A DNA stretch of 64,000 nt from Siphonodentalium dalli. Its lineage: Eukaryota > Mollusca > Scaphopoda > Gadilida > Siphonodentaliidae. Position 1 is the stretch's first letter, and every line of letters begins with the position of its first letter. This document shows, in pieces, positions 1-11,140 of the stretch. The notes below the pieces were generated by a model. It was given only the letters and a program-made list of their open reading frames with translations. It searched no databases and was not told the DNA's origin. The position numbers and the translations under genes are program-made. The DNA lies in contig CP136061.1 of the NCBI GenBank assembly GCA_032622095.1, positions 136,115,587-136,179,586 on the forward strand, in the 5' to 3' direction.

Positions 1-75
1 AAGAACGAATGCAAATGATATGATAATGATATGATAATGGTATAATAATGAGGGGGCTCCCCTTATCTGAGGAAA
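1..75 (+). repeat. 75-bp direct repeat, copy 1
   Basis: This stretch recurs at 1845-1919 in the same orientation with a single mismatch that I can see (position 64). It contains short GATATGATAAT repeats and a GGGGGCTCCCC palindrome. The window edge hides whether it extends further left. It could be one flank of a tandem duplication or a dispersed repeat. Confidence 0.85.
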
Positions 76-750
76 CTAAACACCGTTTAGAACGACATTT
101 CAAAACCTGTGTACCCTTCAGCACATTTTCAAAACCTGTGTATACCCTTCAGCACTTTTTTTTTGGCGCAGAGTGACCCCTTCAGCTATACTAATGGGTA
201 TAATATTTTATTTAGTGTGTACTTATTTCAGGCTTCGGGTACTCATATATATTGCATTACCGGTATGCTAATATGTAATTGTTGCACGAATTATAATTTT
301 AAATCTACATATATACTTAATTTGCATTTTATCGAGGTTTTTTTGTTTGTTTGTAATAATAAATATGTCATACTAGGACAATACTGTTGTGACAAATTGT
401 GTGTCAGGGACCTGTGCCGATTGACTATTGACCGACGGCAACTAGTTACCAACCCGAATACCCAGCGTGCTAAATATCCTGTAATTCAGTACTTTATTTA
501 CCCCTGTCAGTCAGATCCGCGATAGGGGTAATTTACAATTCGGATATTCTTTGTAGCATGCATGTATGCATATATTCAGATATATATTATCATATTCTAT
601 TGTTGAAAGTTTAAGCATATATAGGAGGTCCAGATGGCCAAATATCGACTTTCAAAATAGGAAGTTTTAAAACGTTCAGCCTATATATACGGAAATAATT
701 CCAATGATCGCCTCTTATAAATTAAGAGTGTCCATGATTCCGTCAGCAAA
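76..750. other. Unassigned AT-rich DNA
   Basis: I see no gene. A 138-codon open frame (109-525) has low-complexity composition, no recognisable domain and no splice context, so I treat it as chance. Confidence 0.6.
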
Positions 751-863
751 ATCACAGGTATTTTGAACAATAGACCCCACCACCCTAAATACACATATAT
801 AAGATATATATATATATATGTTTGGGTTGATGGGGTGAATTGTGCCAAATATACCTGTGAGTA
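751..863. repeat. Imperfect hairpin, family shared with 18222-18321
   Basis: The left arm (TCACAGGTATTTTG...AATAGACCCCACCACCC) pairs with the right arm (GGGTTGATGGGGTGAATTGTGCC...ACCTGTGA) around an AT-rich loop with a TA run. A closely similar hairpin lies at the centre of element E1 (18222-18321), with the same GACCCCA and CACCCAAATA blocks in its stem. The two are therefore copies of a dispersed foldback sequence. Confidence 0.7.
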
Positions 864-1601
864 TAATCGGCAGAAATAAAGAGCGTTCTCAATTTGGAGT
901 TTTTGTGATCGGCGTATTAGTTATGGATAATTTTGTGAATTTTCGCGATGCCTCTGCCACATGTGATTGCAAGCATTTTTTCGTTGTCTTTTGCCTGCAT
1001 GATAAGCGGAAAATTTGCTTAGGAAATACTATATTATTTTGTGTCAAATCTGATAGTGCATCTTTAAACTTTCGCTCCAGTACGCATTTGTCTGTTCAAA
1101 TCTATACACGAATCAATTATTTTAAAGGGACCCAATGCCTAATTCGTATATAGGCCTAGAGGGTAAAGTTATATGCAAAAAATATCTAAATATATAAAAC
1201 AACACCACCAATTATAAGAACATGAGAAATAGATAAAGTTTGTTCTTATATATAGGCTAGCTTACTGATAGGTATCAAATAACTTGAATTTGACATTGTA
1301 CACATTGGGAGCCACCCCTGGTTAAGTGGTCCTGCCAGTTTGCTATGATGTGTGTTGGTCCTGTTGAATTGATGTGATGCTGGTAGGGTAAATTGAGGCT
1401 ATTAAGAAAAAGTACCGTTATCTTTTTCTAAATTGGAATTTTCGCGGTCTTTGGTCGCGCTAATCCGAACGATTGAGAAAAAAGCCGGTATGATATTTAT
1501 GAAGAACATATCTATTTAAATTTTTTTAACAATAGACATCAATAGATATATCAAGCATGACCACGGTCGGTTTGCAATGACAAAACACATCCATTATAAG
1601 G
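864..1601. other. Unassigned DNA
   Basis: No domain-bearing frame and no repeat structure that I can support. A 103-codon open frame at 842-1153 overlaps the hairpin and is not recognisable. Confidence 0.55.
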
Positions 1602-1844
1602 CCCGTTCCAAACGACGGATTTTTGTCGACTCGAATCTAATACCAGACCCACAATTGTATTAAATGCGTCAACAATGCGACGTTTGAAACAATTAGATCC
1701 GTGTCAGACGCATCACAGACGAATCTCCGTCCAATTCAGACGAATCTTCGTCGGTGATGCGTCTGAAATCCGTCTTGGTTTCAAACGACGGATTTTTGAC
1801 GACTCGAATCTAATACATGTGACGAGAAGAACCGAAAGTTGCCG

Positions 1845-1919
1845 AAGAACGAATGCAAATGATATGATAATGATATGATAATGGTATAATAATGAGGGGG
1901 CTCCCCATATCTGAGGAAA
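1845..1919 (+). repeat. 75-bp direct repeat, copy 2
   Basis: Nearly identical to 1-75 (one mismatch). It begins about 27 bp past the end of the third J-TIR motif copy. Confidence 0.85.
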
Positions 1920-2044
1920 TACACACACGACGTCATTTGTCGCACGCTCTCTTTGTCATAAAGAAAGATATATCTATAAGCATTGCTTAGGTAACATTGT
2001 GCAAATTGTAATTATTTTGGTAGTTTGATTCCTCAACGAACATG

Positions 2045-5035
2045 GCATGTCACTGACTCACATCTTATAATAGAACTTGAGCTAGCATATGGCCACCCTC
2101 CCCCCCCCCCCCCTGTGCGGATTTTAGCCGACTATGTTTTTCCGATAGAGGGATGTATTTCACACATTTTTCTGCTTGTTTGCCACTCGGGCGTGGGGGC
2201 TTTTTCATTTTATAGCGATTTTTATAAAACTACTGTGATTTTTTGCGATAAAATCATTATTGGGGGTAGGGGAAATATTTCTCTCAAAATTAATACTAAA
2301 ACTGTATGTATCTTCTCAAACTCAGTTTCATTCGAACTGAATATAACAAGTGTCTGCGTAGATATCATCACATGGGCACCTGACTCGATATTTTTCTTAA
2401 AGTGACACCGATGATATGATTTTTCGTTTATTTTGAAGATATATCTGAAAAAGTACAGTGTGTGAACTTACGCATGCATAACGTGATTAAACTATGAACA
2501 ATACCGATGTTTTCATTATTTTCCACAAGAACATAGACCAGGGCAGTTTTCTATAACATTCCACGAGCACATGGATGCATATAGGTAGTCAATGTTCACA
2601 TGTTTCGAGGCCATTGAATCCAAGATGGCCGCCAAAATTGAACATCTGACTTGATAAATTTTAATTCGCAATCACTCGGGCAGTTTATGAGATATTAAGT
2701 CGTGCGATATGTTATTCTATTGATAGTTGAGTAGTCCTCATTGAGAGGTATAAATAAATTTCATATATTCAAAATGGCCGCCAAAATGGCCACCGGAAGT
2801 AGAAATATGACTATTTTTCACTCATATCTTCTTGATCAGTTTCTGCTGTTTGGAACTGGTTGAGGATTGTGACCTTATTTTTTATAGTTTTATATTAACT
2901 AATCATTGGGGTAATGAAAAAAGCACTTATTGTGGTCCTAGCCCCCTCCGTTCCCTCAAAAGTTTGATTTTACAGAATGCGGTATAAAATTTCACCAAAA
3001 AATCACAATTGGGTTTCTGTTCAAATTTCAACAAAGAATGAGCACAACTGTGGAATGTAAGTGAGGAATACCATTATACATGGATATTCCAATTCATAGG
3101 AACAAAAGTTGTTACTTTGGATCAAAATGGCCACCAAAATGGCCGCCACAATATGGAAAATGGTAGATACACATATTCATCCAACCACTCCTATTTATCC
3201 ATATACCCACCCATGATCACATAGACACCAGATGTATACATGGTCACCCACATGTGGCAATACAGCCACCAAATATACACATATACATCCCACCCATAGT
3301 CACTCCATATATACATAAACAACACATATATGACATTGTAGCTACTCCCGTTAATATATCCGCACACAATATCATTGTCCGTACAGCCACATCGTGTTAC
3401 CCGTACATCCACTCATAACCATACAATCATACAGTCACTACATGTAAACATATTCAGCTCACACATTACCATACGGCCACTACTTGTATACATATACATC
3501 TCACAATGGACATCCCACTCACGATCATATAGACATTCCTTGTATATCTGTTCACATCATTCATGATCATAAAATAACTCCATGTATACCTATTCACCTC
3601 ACCTATGACCATGCAGTAACTCACGGGCTACCATATTGACCTCCCTCTTGTATCGAGGTGATCAATTTTATCCTAATGAGTCAAAATAGCCAGAATAGTC
3701 ACCACAGATTATGGTTCATCTTAGTTCCGTTTCAAAGATTCAAAGTGGCCAGAATCCCAAAAGAGGTTTTCGGCAAAAATTCAAAAGCAACTTTAAAATG
3801 AATTTGTCATGCCCCATACGGAACCGGACAGCCAATAATATTTAGTTGTCAGTTGATTACCTAACATGCATAATAACCAAGTAAGTTACAATTTGCTAAC
3901 TTTTCGGAAGAGCAGACAATAATGTTCCGGATATATGTGAACAATGAACTTTTTACCCAAGTTGGTTGCCATTTTGGAAGTCATCTTGAGTAATTTGCTC
4001 TATAATGACCTTAGTGTGACACATTTACATTAGACCAAAACGATAAACACCGTTCATATCAAAGTTAGTTACAGTTTACTTTTAATAAAAATGATCAAAA
4101 CATGAAAAGTGAATTTTTGCCGATATTTATGTAAAGTGTGTGAGAGTAAAATCCAATATTTCTGGTAATGTCAGTGGTTACAATACTAAAACTTAACCAA
4201 GGTGAATCAGTCATGTTAGTTTTCAATGGATATAAGGCAGAATAGCCAATTTACTTCATCGACCACAGATTGTAAGCGATTGCAGTGAACGCTGGGGCAA
4301 TATATTTACAATATTTACAATTTTCCATATTTTGGCGGCCATTTTGGCGGCCATTTTGATCCAAAGTAACAATTTTGGTTCCAATGACTTGGAATATTCA
4401 CGGGTAATGGTATGTCCCACTTACATAACACAGTTCTGCTCATTCCTTGTTGAAATGTGACTAGAATCCCAATTGTGATTTTTTTGTGAAAATTTTATAC
4501 CGCTTCCTGTAAAGTCAAATTTTTGAGGGATCGGAAGGGCCTAGGACCCAAAGAATTTCTTATTTCATTGCCCCAATGATCAGTTAATATAAACAATACA
4601 AAATAAAGTCACAATTCTCAATCAGTTCTAAACAGCAGAAACTGATATAGAAGATATTAGTGAAAAAGTGTCACATTTTCCACTTCCGGTGGCCATTTTG
4701 GCGGCCATTTTAAATATATGAAGTTTATTCCTACAAATAAATAAGGAGTACTCAATTATCAATAGAATGGAATATCGCACGACATAATACCTCATAAACT
4801 TCCTGATTAATTGCGAATTGAAATTTACCTGGTTAGAAATTCAACGTTGGCGGCCATCTTGGATTCAAAGACCGATAACTCTATAAAGCCCCCATCGCCA
4901 GATGGCAAACAACCGGCAAATTGAAGGACTGATATAGTTCTACAAAGATATCATAACCACCAAAAATCCGCATAGGGGGGGAGGGGGTCTACATGCAGCT
5001 CAAGCTCTATAATGGATATGGGTATCAATGTTTTA
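2045..5035. repeat. 3-kb inverted repeat (foldback) with ATGGCCGCC motifs
   Basis: Arms 2605-3166 and 4320-4875 are reverse complements with moderate divergence. Outer blocks 2050-2215 and 4885-5030 also match, including a C-run followed by GCGGATTTT; the left arm carries about 390 bp of extra sequence between the blocks. The loop is about 1.15 kb. Both arms carry repeated AARATGGCCGCC and AAAATGGCCACC motifs, which resemble the YY1 core AAGATGGCGGC. No transposase frame is visible. The frames at 2025-2405 and 3191-3566 are artefacts of repeats. Confidence 0.85.
3170..3645. repeat. Degenerate tandem repeat in the foldback loop, ~45-50 bp period
   Basis: Blocks of the type CCCATGATCATA, CAGCCACT, ATGTATACATAT and TCACCTCAC recur in order about ten times with many substitutions. 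The repeat occupies the left part of the loop of the large inverted repeat and explains the two opposing open frames there. Confidence 0.7.
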
Positions 5036-5745
5036 GAATAATCCATATATACCGGTATAAGGGGTAGGGGTTGTAGCAACCGATTTATAATAATTCATAT
5101 AGACCGATATTCCTTATTGTAAGGAATAGGGGTGGTAGTCTCTGATGTATAATAATTAATATTTACCGGTATTACTTATTATAAGGGACAGAGGTGGTAC
5201 TACTGATTTATAATCATTCATATATACCTATATTACTTAGTATGAGGGGTAAAGGGGTGGTAACCTCTTATTTGTAATAATTCATATATTCAGGTATTAC
5301 TTGTTATAAGGGGCAGAGTGGTAGCCTATGATTTATAATAATTTACATATACCGGTATTCCTTATTATAATGGGTAGGGGTGGTAGCCTCAGATTTATAA
5401 TAATTCATATAAACCGGTATTACTTATTATGAGGGGTAGGGATGGTAGCCTATGATTTATAATAATTCATAGATACCGGTATTCCTTATTATAAAGGATA
5501 TATAGGTGGTAGCCTATGATTTATAATATATAATTAATATATTCCGGTATTCCTCATTATAAGGGGTAGGGTGGTACCACTGATCTTATTTATAATAATT
5601 CATATATACCGGCATTACTTATTATGAGGGGTATAGGGGTGGTAACCTCTTATTTATAATAATTCATATATTCCGGGTTTCCTTATTATAAGGGTAGGGG
5701 TGGTAGTATCTGATTTATAATAATTCTTGTATACCTGTATTTACA
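5036..5745 (+). repeat. ~62-64 bp tandem array, about 11 units
   Basis: Each unit reads roughly TTTATAATAATTCATATATACCGG, then TATT, then ACTTATTATAAGGGG, then a TAGGGGTGGTAGCCTCTGA block, with small indels. The array abuts the right arm of the large inverted repeat. There is no coding potential. The run from 5746 to about 6010 is TA-rich and otherwise featureless. Confidence 0.9.
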
Positions 5746-6224
5746 TGCATGGTATACACATATATGGCAATTGGTTGCACGAATCTAACATTTATTTGTA
5801 GCGCCTATTATATTATATTATATATCTATATGTACTATATACATCCTCGTATACATATGCACATATATTCGCGCTGCAATCGCGCATATATTTATACATA
5901 ATTTATACTGTATTTTAGTATATATATGTATAATATACCGGTATATATATAGGCCTCTATATCTACGCGTGACCATTTTGTGAAGGTAACATGGAGTGCA
6001 CCTTTAAATAAATCGACCGATGTATTAGATTCGACGCGACAAAGATGCGTCCGTCTGAAACAAAATTGACCGCAGACGCACCACCGACGGATTTAATACA
6101 ATTAGATTCGAGTCGACAAAAATCCGTCGTTTGGAACGGGTCTAAGACTATTCAAGGCCAGTTTGCAATAACTAAATTTTAACACATCCATTAGGCCTAT
6201 AACTATTTGTGTGCGAATCAGAAT

Positions 6225-6355
6225 TGGTTCTTCATAATTCATTTGGTTCTGAACACCTCATTTGGTTCCTCGGCGATTGAAGAACTCACTCGCTATATGA
6301 ATCGGTTCTTCGCGCTGAAGAACCCACGAAGAACCGAATAATTCTTACAGTGTAA
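6225..6355. repeat. Small GGTTCTTC-rich foldback
   Basis: GGTTCTTC, its complement GAAGAACC and close variants recur on both sides of a short centre (GAACTCACTCGCTATATGAA), so the stretch can fold on itself. It ends TTCTTACAGTGTAAG, a small palindrome that could be a MITE terminus. No target-site duplication was identified. Confidence 0.5.
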
Positions 6356-7370
6356 GGCCCTGCGAATCGGGGGTTTACAGTCGAATACAATCTCGAATCG
6401 AATCAGGGGCATGCAGTATTCGAGATTCGAATCGAATATATACATGAGCCAAACCTGTGTAGCAGCGTACCAGTCGCAGATTCGGAAGCTAAATTCGCGA
6501 ATCGAATCATGAAGCTTTGTAGGGCCCTAACTTTAAGCCCATTTAAAGGGAGCAGAATCCTGCCATGCATGTTCGGACTTCGCATAATCATGTGACGCTG
6601 TGCATGTTACGCCTCCAGAAAATAATGGAAGAGAAATAACTCTAATAGATCTTAACAATCAAATCAATATACACGACAACATAATTGATAGAGTTAGTCC
6701 CCCGTTAGCTTGCGATATCATGCCCAAACAACACCACAAAACATGTATGTAAATAATTCTTTATATCTTTTATCTGTTGTCTATTGCTGAACAATATACA
6801 TATTATATGCCACATGTAATATTCATTTCATTATTGTGATCGTGCAAATAAAATCAGAATTTCTTGCTACTGGGGATTTGGAGTAACTGTTGCCAGATCA
6901 GAATCACTGAGCCAGTTAGTGTACCGCCCATTCTGACATATTCGACAGCTGGCTGTTCACACATCGAACCCATGTTCAGACTGATACGTTCTAGGCGGAG
7001 AATTATAAGCATGCATCTGGTCGTGGTTACTCATATACCGAATCCGTTCTTCTGCTATGAATGACCGAAATATGGTCATGGCCAAGAGAAATGTAAAAGA
7101 AGAGACCATATGTGTCTGTTCTGTCCTACACTGTGGGCTTAAAATACAGAAATGTGAGGCAGAGAGGGGTATCTCGTATCATAGTGCCACGTAATATGAT
7201 TCTCATTTAAGATGTCCTATCTGATCCCGGCGTCACTTCCGACAATAATAAAACAAAAACAATATATATCGAACTCTCTTCAATGTGCGTTCCAACTATT
7301 ATTCCCAGAACACACAAGATAAACGTCTGGAATAGCAAATAAAGGTTAAAATCAGAATATATAAATAAGT
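6356..7370. other. Unassigned DNA
   Basis: The segment 6365-6450 repeats TCGAATCGAAT-type words and can self-pair. The rest shows no recognisable gene, repeat or RNA. Confidence 0.5.
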
Positions 7371-7688
7371 TCAAACAAGACCTTTATAGATGACGACAGA
7401 CCGGGTGGTGCTAATAAACTGCGAGTCAACATAACTTCCAAAGACAGTTATAAAATAGAACCCAACACGTCCGATTGCCAAAAGAAATAGATACACGTAT
7501 GTTCGCCCGAGATGTTGCAATCGTATTTTAGCTACATATAGAACATGGTCGACACACGTAACCACAGGCGCCAGTAAAAGATAGTTGTCAAATGTGGGAT
7601 GAACATAAAGTTGAAATCGAAAAAACATTTCATTATGGAATGCAGTGGGTACATTGACTCTGGGAAATACTTGTTTGATATTGCTCAC
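7371..7688 (-). pseudogene. Fragment resembling a 7TM receptor N-terminal region
   Basis: A 105-codon minus-strand open frame has two hydrophobic stretches. One contains YLLLAPVVTCVDHVLYVAKI, followed by a basic link RLQHLGR and then TYVYLFLLAIGRVGFYFITV. The pattern of a hydrophobic helix, a short basic loop and T-x-VYLFxLAI resembles TM1, intracellular loop 1 and TM2 of invertebrate peptide-type rhodopsin-family GPCRs. TM2 would normally carry Asp in the LAxxD motif; here an Arg stands near it. There are no flanking TM3-TM7 exons that I can recognise, and the frame begins without a clear start and ends at TGA. It could be an orphan exon, a relic or chance. This is a pattern impression, not an alignment. 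Confidence 0.3.
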
Positions 7689-7732
7689 AACTATAGCATT
7701 TATTTCACAAACATGACTGATGATACGTTCGT

Positions 7733-7850
7733 CTTCGTAATAAGATAAGATAAAGATAAAAAAAAATATTAAAAGTCAGATTTAAAAACATTATACAAAC
7801 ACAAGCTCTGAAGACCTTTATATACCGACTGTAAAACAAATACATATATA
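7733..7850. repeat. Inverted repeat arm paired with 9972-10097
   Basis: The reverse complement of 9972-10097 matches this arm closely, including CACAAGCTCTGAAGACCTTT and the flanking GACTGTAA and AATACATATATAAATTAA blocks. The pair brackets the MITE copy A1. Its family is unknown. Confidence 0.85.
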
Positions 7851-8175
7851 AATTAAACACAAACACAGTAAAACGTTGTAACAGTTACAAAATATTGATT
7901 TATCGAGTAATAAAATTATTTGAATTTCATGTTTCTTGAGGTTTTGGAATGCTTTCAACGTCGGTTAGCCAAAAATGATCTCCTGTTATAATAATATAGA
8001 TAACATATTGGTGGTTGTGCTATTTACCTTTATTTGATAATTTATAGTCAGAATGGTTTAAAGGCACGTGAGGCCTTAGTTGTCGAAAATATTCATATTT
8101 GTTCCAATCACCGTAAACAAAAAAACATTAAACGCATACAGTTTCGTTCATATATATACCATGACCATCGCGTAA

Positions 8176-9389
8176 GGGTACGTTCATACGCTGGTAATAT
8201 TGCACTGTAAACTGCAAAAATGCCAGCTGCAAAGGTTGTTTTGTTTTGTTTTGTTAGCTGGCATTTTTGCCAGCTACCGACGAGCTCGTGCTGTCTCGTG
8301 ACTGGACGTCAACAATCAACGGTGGTATATGATAACGGGTGTTCACCTCTCTGTCGGTGGCCACAACACAAGGCCACTAACAATAATTGTTTGTGTCTGT
8401 ACCGTCCTTGATACGATCGAATGGGATCGGGGTGTGTTCTCTGTGATTCTCATGCACACATAATTATACATGTGGATCTCCGTTATATGATGATATGGCG
8501 TGATACAAATAGTACCAAAAGTGATGCTTCCGGAGTCATAAATGTGGGAGCTATTGGGGAAGTGGTGGCAGGACTCACTATGAGTATCCATCCATTGCTT
8601 CAAATGTGCTTACTTCATTGTACAAATTCTCAATTGTTATCGAAATGGTCATGTATCGATCAGAATGGCACATTGAGATATTACTCAATTCAGATCAAGC
8701 TGGGGTTCGAATACGTGCTAACACCATATACCAAGACTGCGATATCGATGTAATTGTAGTGGTTTAAATGTGACTGGTTGTGTCGTCGTCGTCGTGGCGG
8801 TGGGGTGGGGTCTAACAGTAGGGATAATGGGGTGTTATTTTGAATAACAATATATTGTGTGCTTTTGATTAACTTGTATTACTATTTATTCGATTTCCTT
8901 GTTTTGATTAACATCAGCACCACGTCCCCTCCCCCCGTTTTTCTTAACTTATTGTTTTGCTTAACATGAAGACCAACGAGTTTGTGACTAAAATTATTGG
9001 AATGACAAGTTTGGAGTTTGGGATGATACCCGGGAAGATTTGAATTCGTCGGTTATCTTCGTTGAGCCAAGTGCGGACGCACCATCTCCTGTCTAGGTGA
9101 CGTTAATTGTACTCATATATGAGCAGCATCCCGTCGAGAGAGCTGGCCGTGGCGATATCACATTCCAACATGTCAAGTGACATTATTTTGACTGGCCTAA
9201 GAATACCAACACGCACCGTGTTCTGATATATAGCAAACAGCTCATCAATCACGCAAAACGGCTGTCGTTCATTGATCACTACTAACACTGATTTGTTGAC
9301 AGCGGGCAGAAATTAATCCGTTTTTGGCAATTTTGCAGCTGGCATTTTTGCAGTTTGCAGTGCAATATTGCCAGCGTATGAACGTACCC
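8176..9389. mobile_element. Harbinger-type element H inserted in A1
   Basis: TIRs of about 58 bp start GGGTACGTTCATACGCTGG at both ends, with a few mismatches. A 3-bp TAA duplication flanks it (8173-8175 and 9390-9392). The intact A4 copy at about 47036-47048 reads CGCGTAAACAGCATG with a single TAA, which is the exact pre-insertion site. A 3-bp TAA/TTA duplication is characteristic of the PIF/Harbinger superfamily. The interior is 1.2 kb, shorter than an autonomous element, and keeps only a trace of transposase on the minus strand. Confidence 0.9.
9030..9105 (-). pseudogene. Decayed Harbinger transposase trace
   Basis: On the minus strand just inside the right part of element H, one frame reads HLDRRWCVRTWLNE. 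This resembles the conserved RRR-x-WVRPW-L motif near the N-terminus of Harbinger transposases. The upstream minus-strand frame (9103-9288) is open but ends just before the motif, so the reading is broken. No DDE residues are identifiable. The match is short, and its weight comes from lying inside an element with a TAA duplication. Confidence 0.45.
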
Positions 9390-9971
9390 TAAACAGCATG
9401 TTATCATAAAGATTTACTATATTTTACGTAAGCAAGAGCCTGATTGTGTTACAGAAGACAGCACAATGCTGCTGGCTAATCACACACAAATGGCATAAAC
9501 GCTCTTTATTCGTTCCATATCAGGAATTCACCAACAAAGAACGCTCTTTATGTTTACCATCATAATATAAACAAACACCAGAAAAGTTACTTTTTATGCT
9601 TTTGTTTACATAACAATGGTCAAAGATATGACAATAACATACTGTTTATGCGATATTTCTTATTTGTATACGGACAAAGTCTGTCTACATTTTGTTGTTC
9701 TTTCTGTTTGTGGCGGTTTTTGACGGGTGGAAATATTTTCACAGGATACCCACCGCCAAGGTCAACCGTACCTTTAAATGGGCTGGTTGGAGTGTTGATG
9801 CAGTCTGGAAAACGAGGAAAAAACAAATAACCAATTCCGTGTGCGAATTGTCCGGTTATATTCTTTCTGAAGAGACAGAATGGAAATATGGAGAAATACA
9901 GTTAATAAAAGTTAAAAGTATTAATTTATCTTCGACTAAGTATTATACATCATATAATATGATAATGTGTA

Positions 9972-10097
9972 TATTTTTAATTTATATATGTATTTGTCTT
10001 ACAGTCGGTATAAAGGTCTTCAGAGCTTGTGTTTGTATAATGTTTTTACCTCCGACTTTTAAATAAAACATTTTTTATCTTATCGTATCTTATTACG
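9972..10097. repeat. Inverted repeat arm paired with 7733-7850
   Basis: Reverse complement of the arm at 7733-7850. It lies about 195 bp beyond the end of A1 and about 60 bp before family C copy C1. Confidence 0.85.
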
Positions 10098-10157
10098 AAG
10101 CAGAACTTTTCATCATCAGTACATGTAATTTATTTTTAATGTGTAACTTTTCATGTC

Positions 10158-11065
10158 TTAAGGAGGAGACGCACGTTTTGCATAAATCCAGCCAGAGATT
10201 TTCAACAAAGAATTTATCAGATCTATCTGGCGAAACATCTTGAGTTTCTCATATCATCATCATCATTGTATATAGAATCTGAGAGACAACAAAATATATG
10301 GATTTTAATACATTTGAGAGGTTGAAAATGTTATCTTCTGTTTTGTCCCCTTCAGTACCATAAACTGCTGGAATAATTAATAATTTCACACAAAAAACTC
10401 TAATCACCAAATAGCTTATTGTCTTGGGTCTATGAGAGGAGACTTCATTTGTATCATAATGTTGAGTAAGTTTTTTAATTGCATAATACAGCATCAAACC
10501 CCAATATATTGTAATTAAGAATAAAGCAGTCACAAATATTCCAGCCCAATAATAACAAATGTTGATATGCAGTGTTGTCCACTCAAACAGAGAATAATCA
10601 ACTTGAATTAGGTCACTGTGTTAAGAGATATGGTGGTCAGCTTTAACTTGGTTATGGACTCATGATCCAGAACTCATCTCAGCCCAATTTTTCATTGATC
10701 AACAAGCATGGCATGAAAATTCTCAAATATAGAAAATGATTTATGGTTAGTTGCCTTTCTAAATGAAAATAATCATTTTAATTTCACGAATCAAGAATAA
10801 TTAAGTCTCCTCTCATGATCTTGAGATATGATAACATGGATATATGAAGTGCACTTTTGAAGAAAAAAAATATTTTACTTCAGTTCTTGGTACCTGAAAA
10901 CAGTGAAATAGTTTTCATGCCATAAAAGTAAAGTAAATGAAGTAATAATAACCAATGGTCGATGATCCTTTGTGTGAAATTTTACAAAGAAATTCCTGGC
11001 ATATTTTGAGAAAATCCATTTTGAAATACCAGGAATTTTTTGCAAAACGTGCGTCTGACTCTTAA
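10158..11065. mobile_element. Family C TTAA-site element, copy C1
   Basis: The termini are TTAAGGAGGAGACGCACG at 10158 and, inverted, TTAAGAGTCAGACGCACG at 11065. They share GACGCACGTTTTGCA exactly and end in TTAA, suggesting piggyBac-type target choice. A second, diverged and shorter copy lies at 50830-51434. The interior includes a membrane-protein-like exon on the minus strand (10249-10614), so this may be an element that captured host sequence. Confidence 0.8.
10249..10614 (-). pseudogene. Membrane-protein exon-like ORF carried by C1
   Basis: Read on the minus strand from a plausible splice acceptor (TATCTCTTAACACAG, AG at 10617-10616), an open frame of about 121 residues runs to TGA at 10249. 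It begins DLIQVDYSLFEWTTLHIN and continues through hydrophobic segments (WAGIFVTALFLITIYWG and ISYLVIRVFCVKLLIIPAV) to a polar stretch ending IFNLSNVL. The diverged copy C2 still encodes a recognisable version (NLLIILAV...IFNLSNVL) in one frame. That suggests the sequence was once coding. I do not recognise the family: a multi-pass membrane protein is all that can be said. A further acceptor-like site (CACTGTTTTCAG) lies near 10895. Confidence 0.45.
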
Positions 11066-11140
11066 CTGTTATTTGCAACTGCCTACATTGTTGTATTGCA
11101 ATAAATCATCACATACCATCTTATCTATCGTATAGTCCAC

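Larger units (their letters stand above)
1602..6140. mobile_element. Candidate foldback element J (outer inverted pair)
   Basis: The left end at 1602-1641 begins CCCGTTCCAAACGACGGATT and is matched for 40 bp by the reverse complement of 6101-6140. After a 12-bp indel the match continues (ATTGTATTAAAT-CGTC). A third, direct copy of the motif lies at 1780-1818. The DNA beyond both ends also shares blocks (TTTGCAAT and ACACATCCATTA), so the whole may sit in duplicated DNA. I found no clean target-site duplication. The interior holds the inner inverted repeat 2045-5035 and the 62-bp array. It may be one element or two separate small MITEs in opposite orientation. Confidence 0.5.
8058..9777 (+). 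mobile_element. Family A TTAA-site MITE, copy A1 (interrupted)
   Basis: The element runs from TTAAAGGCACGTG at 8058 to the inverted TIR ending CTTTAA at 9777, with TTAA at both ends as in piggyBac-type insertions. It is interrupted at 8173 by Harbinger element H; without that insert it is about 503 bp. It matches A4 (46926-47420) in the same orientation and A2 and A3 in the opposite orientation. Conserved internal blocks are AAGAGCCTGATTGTGTTACA, CACAAATG and AAACGCTCTTTATT. There is no coding capacity, so it is presumed non-autonomous. Confidence 0.92.

Noticed and set aside
2025-2405. 126-codon frame containing a proline run
   Set aside because: The proline run comes from a C-homopolymer in the foldback arm; no domain.
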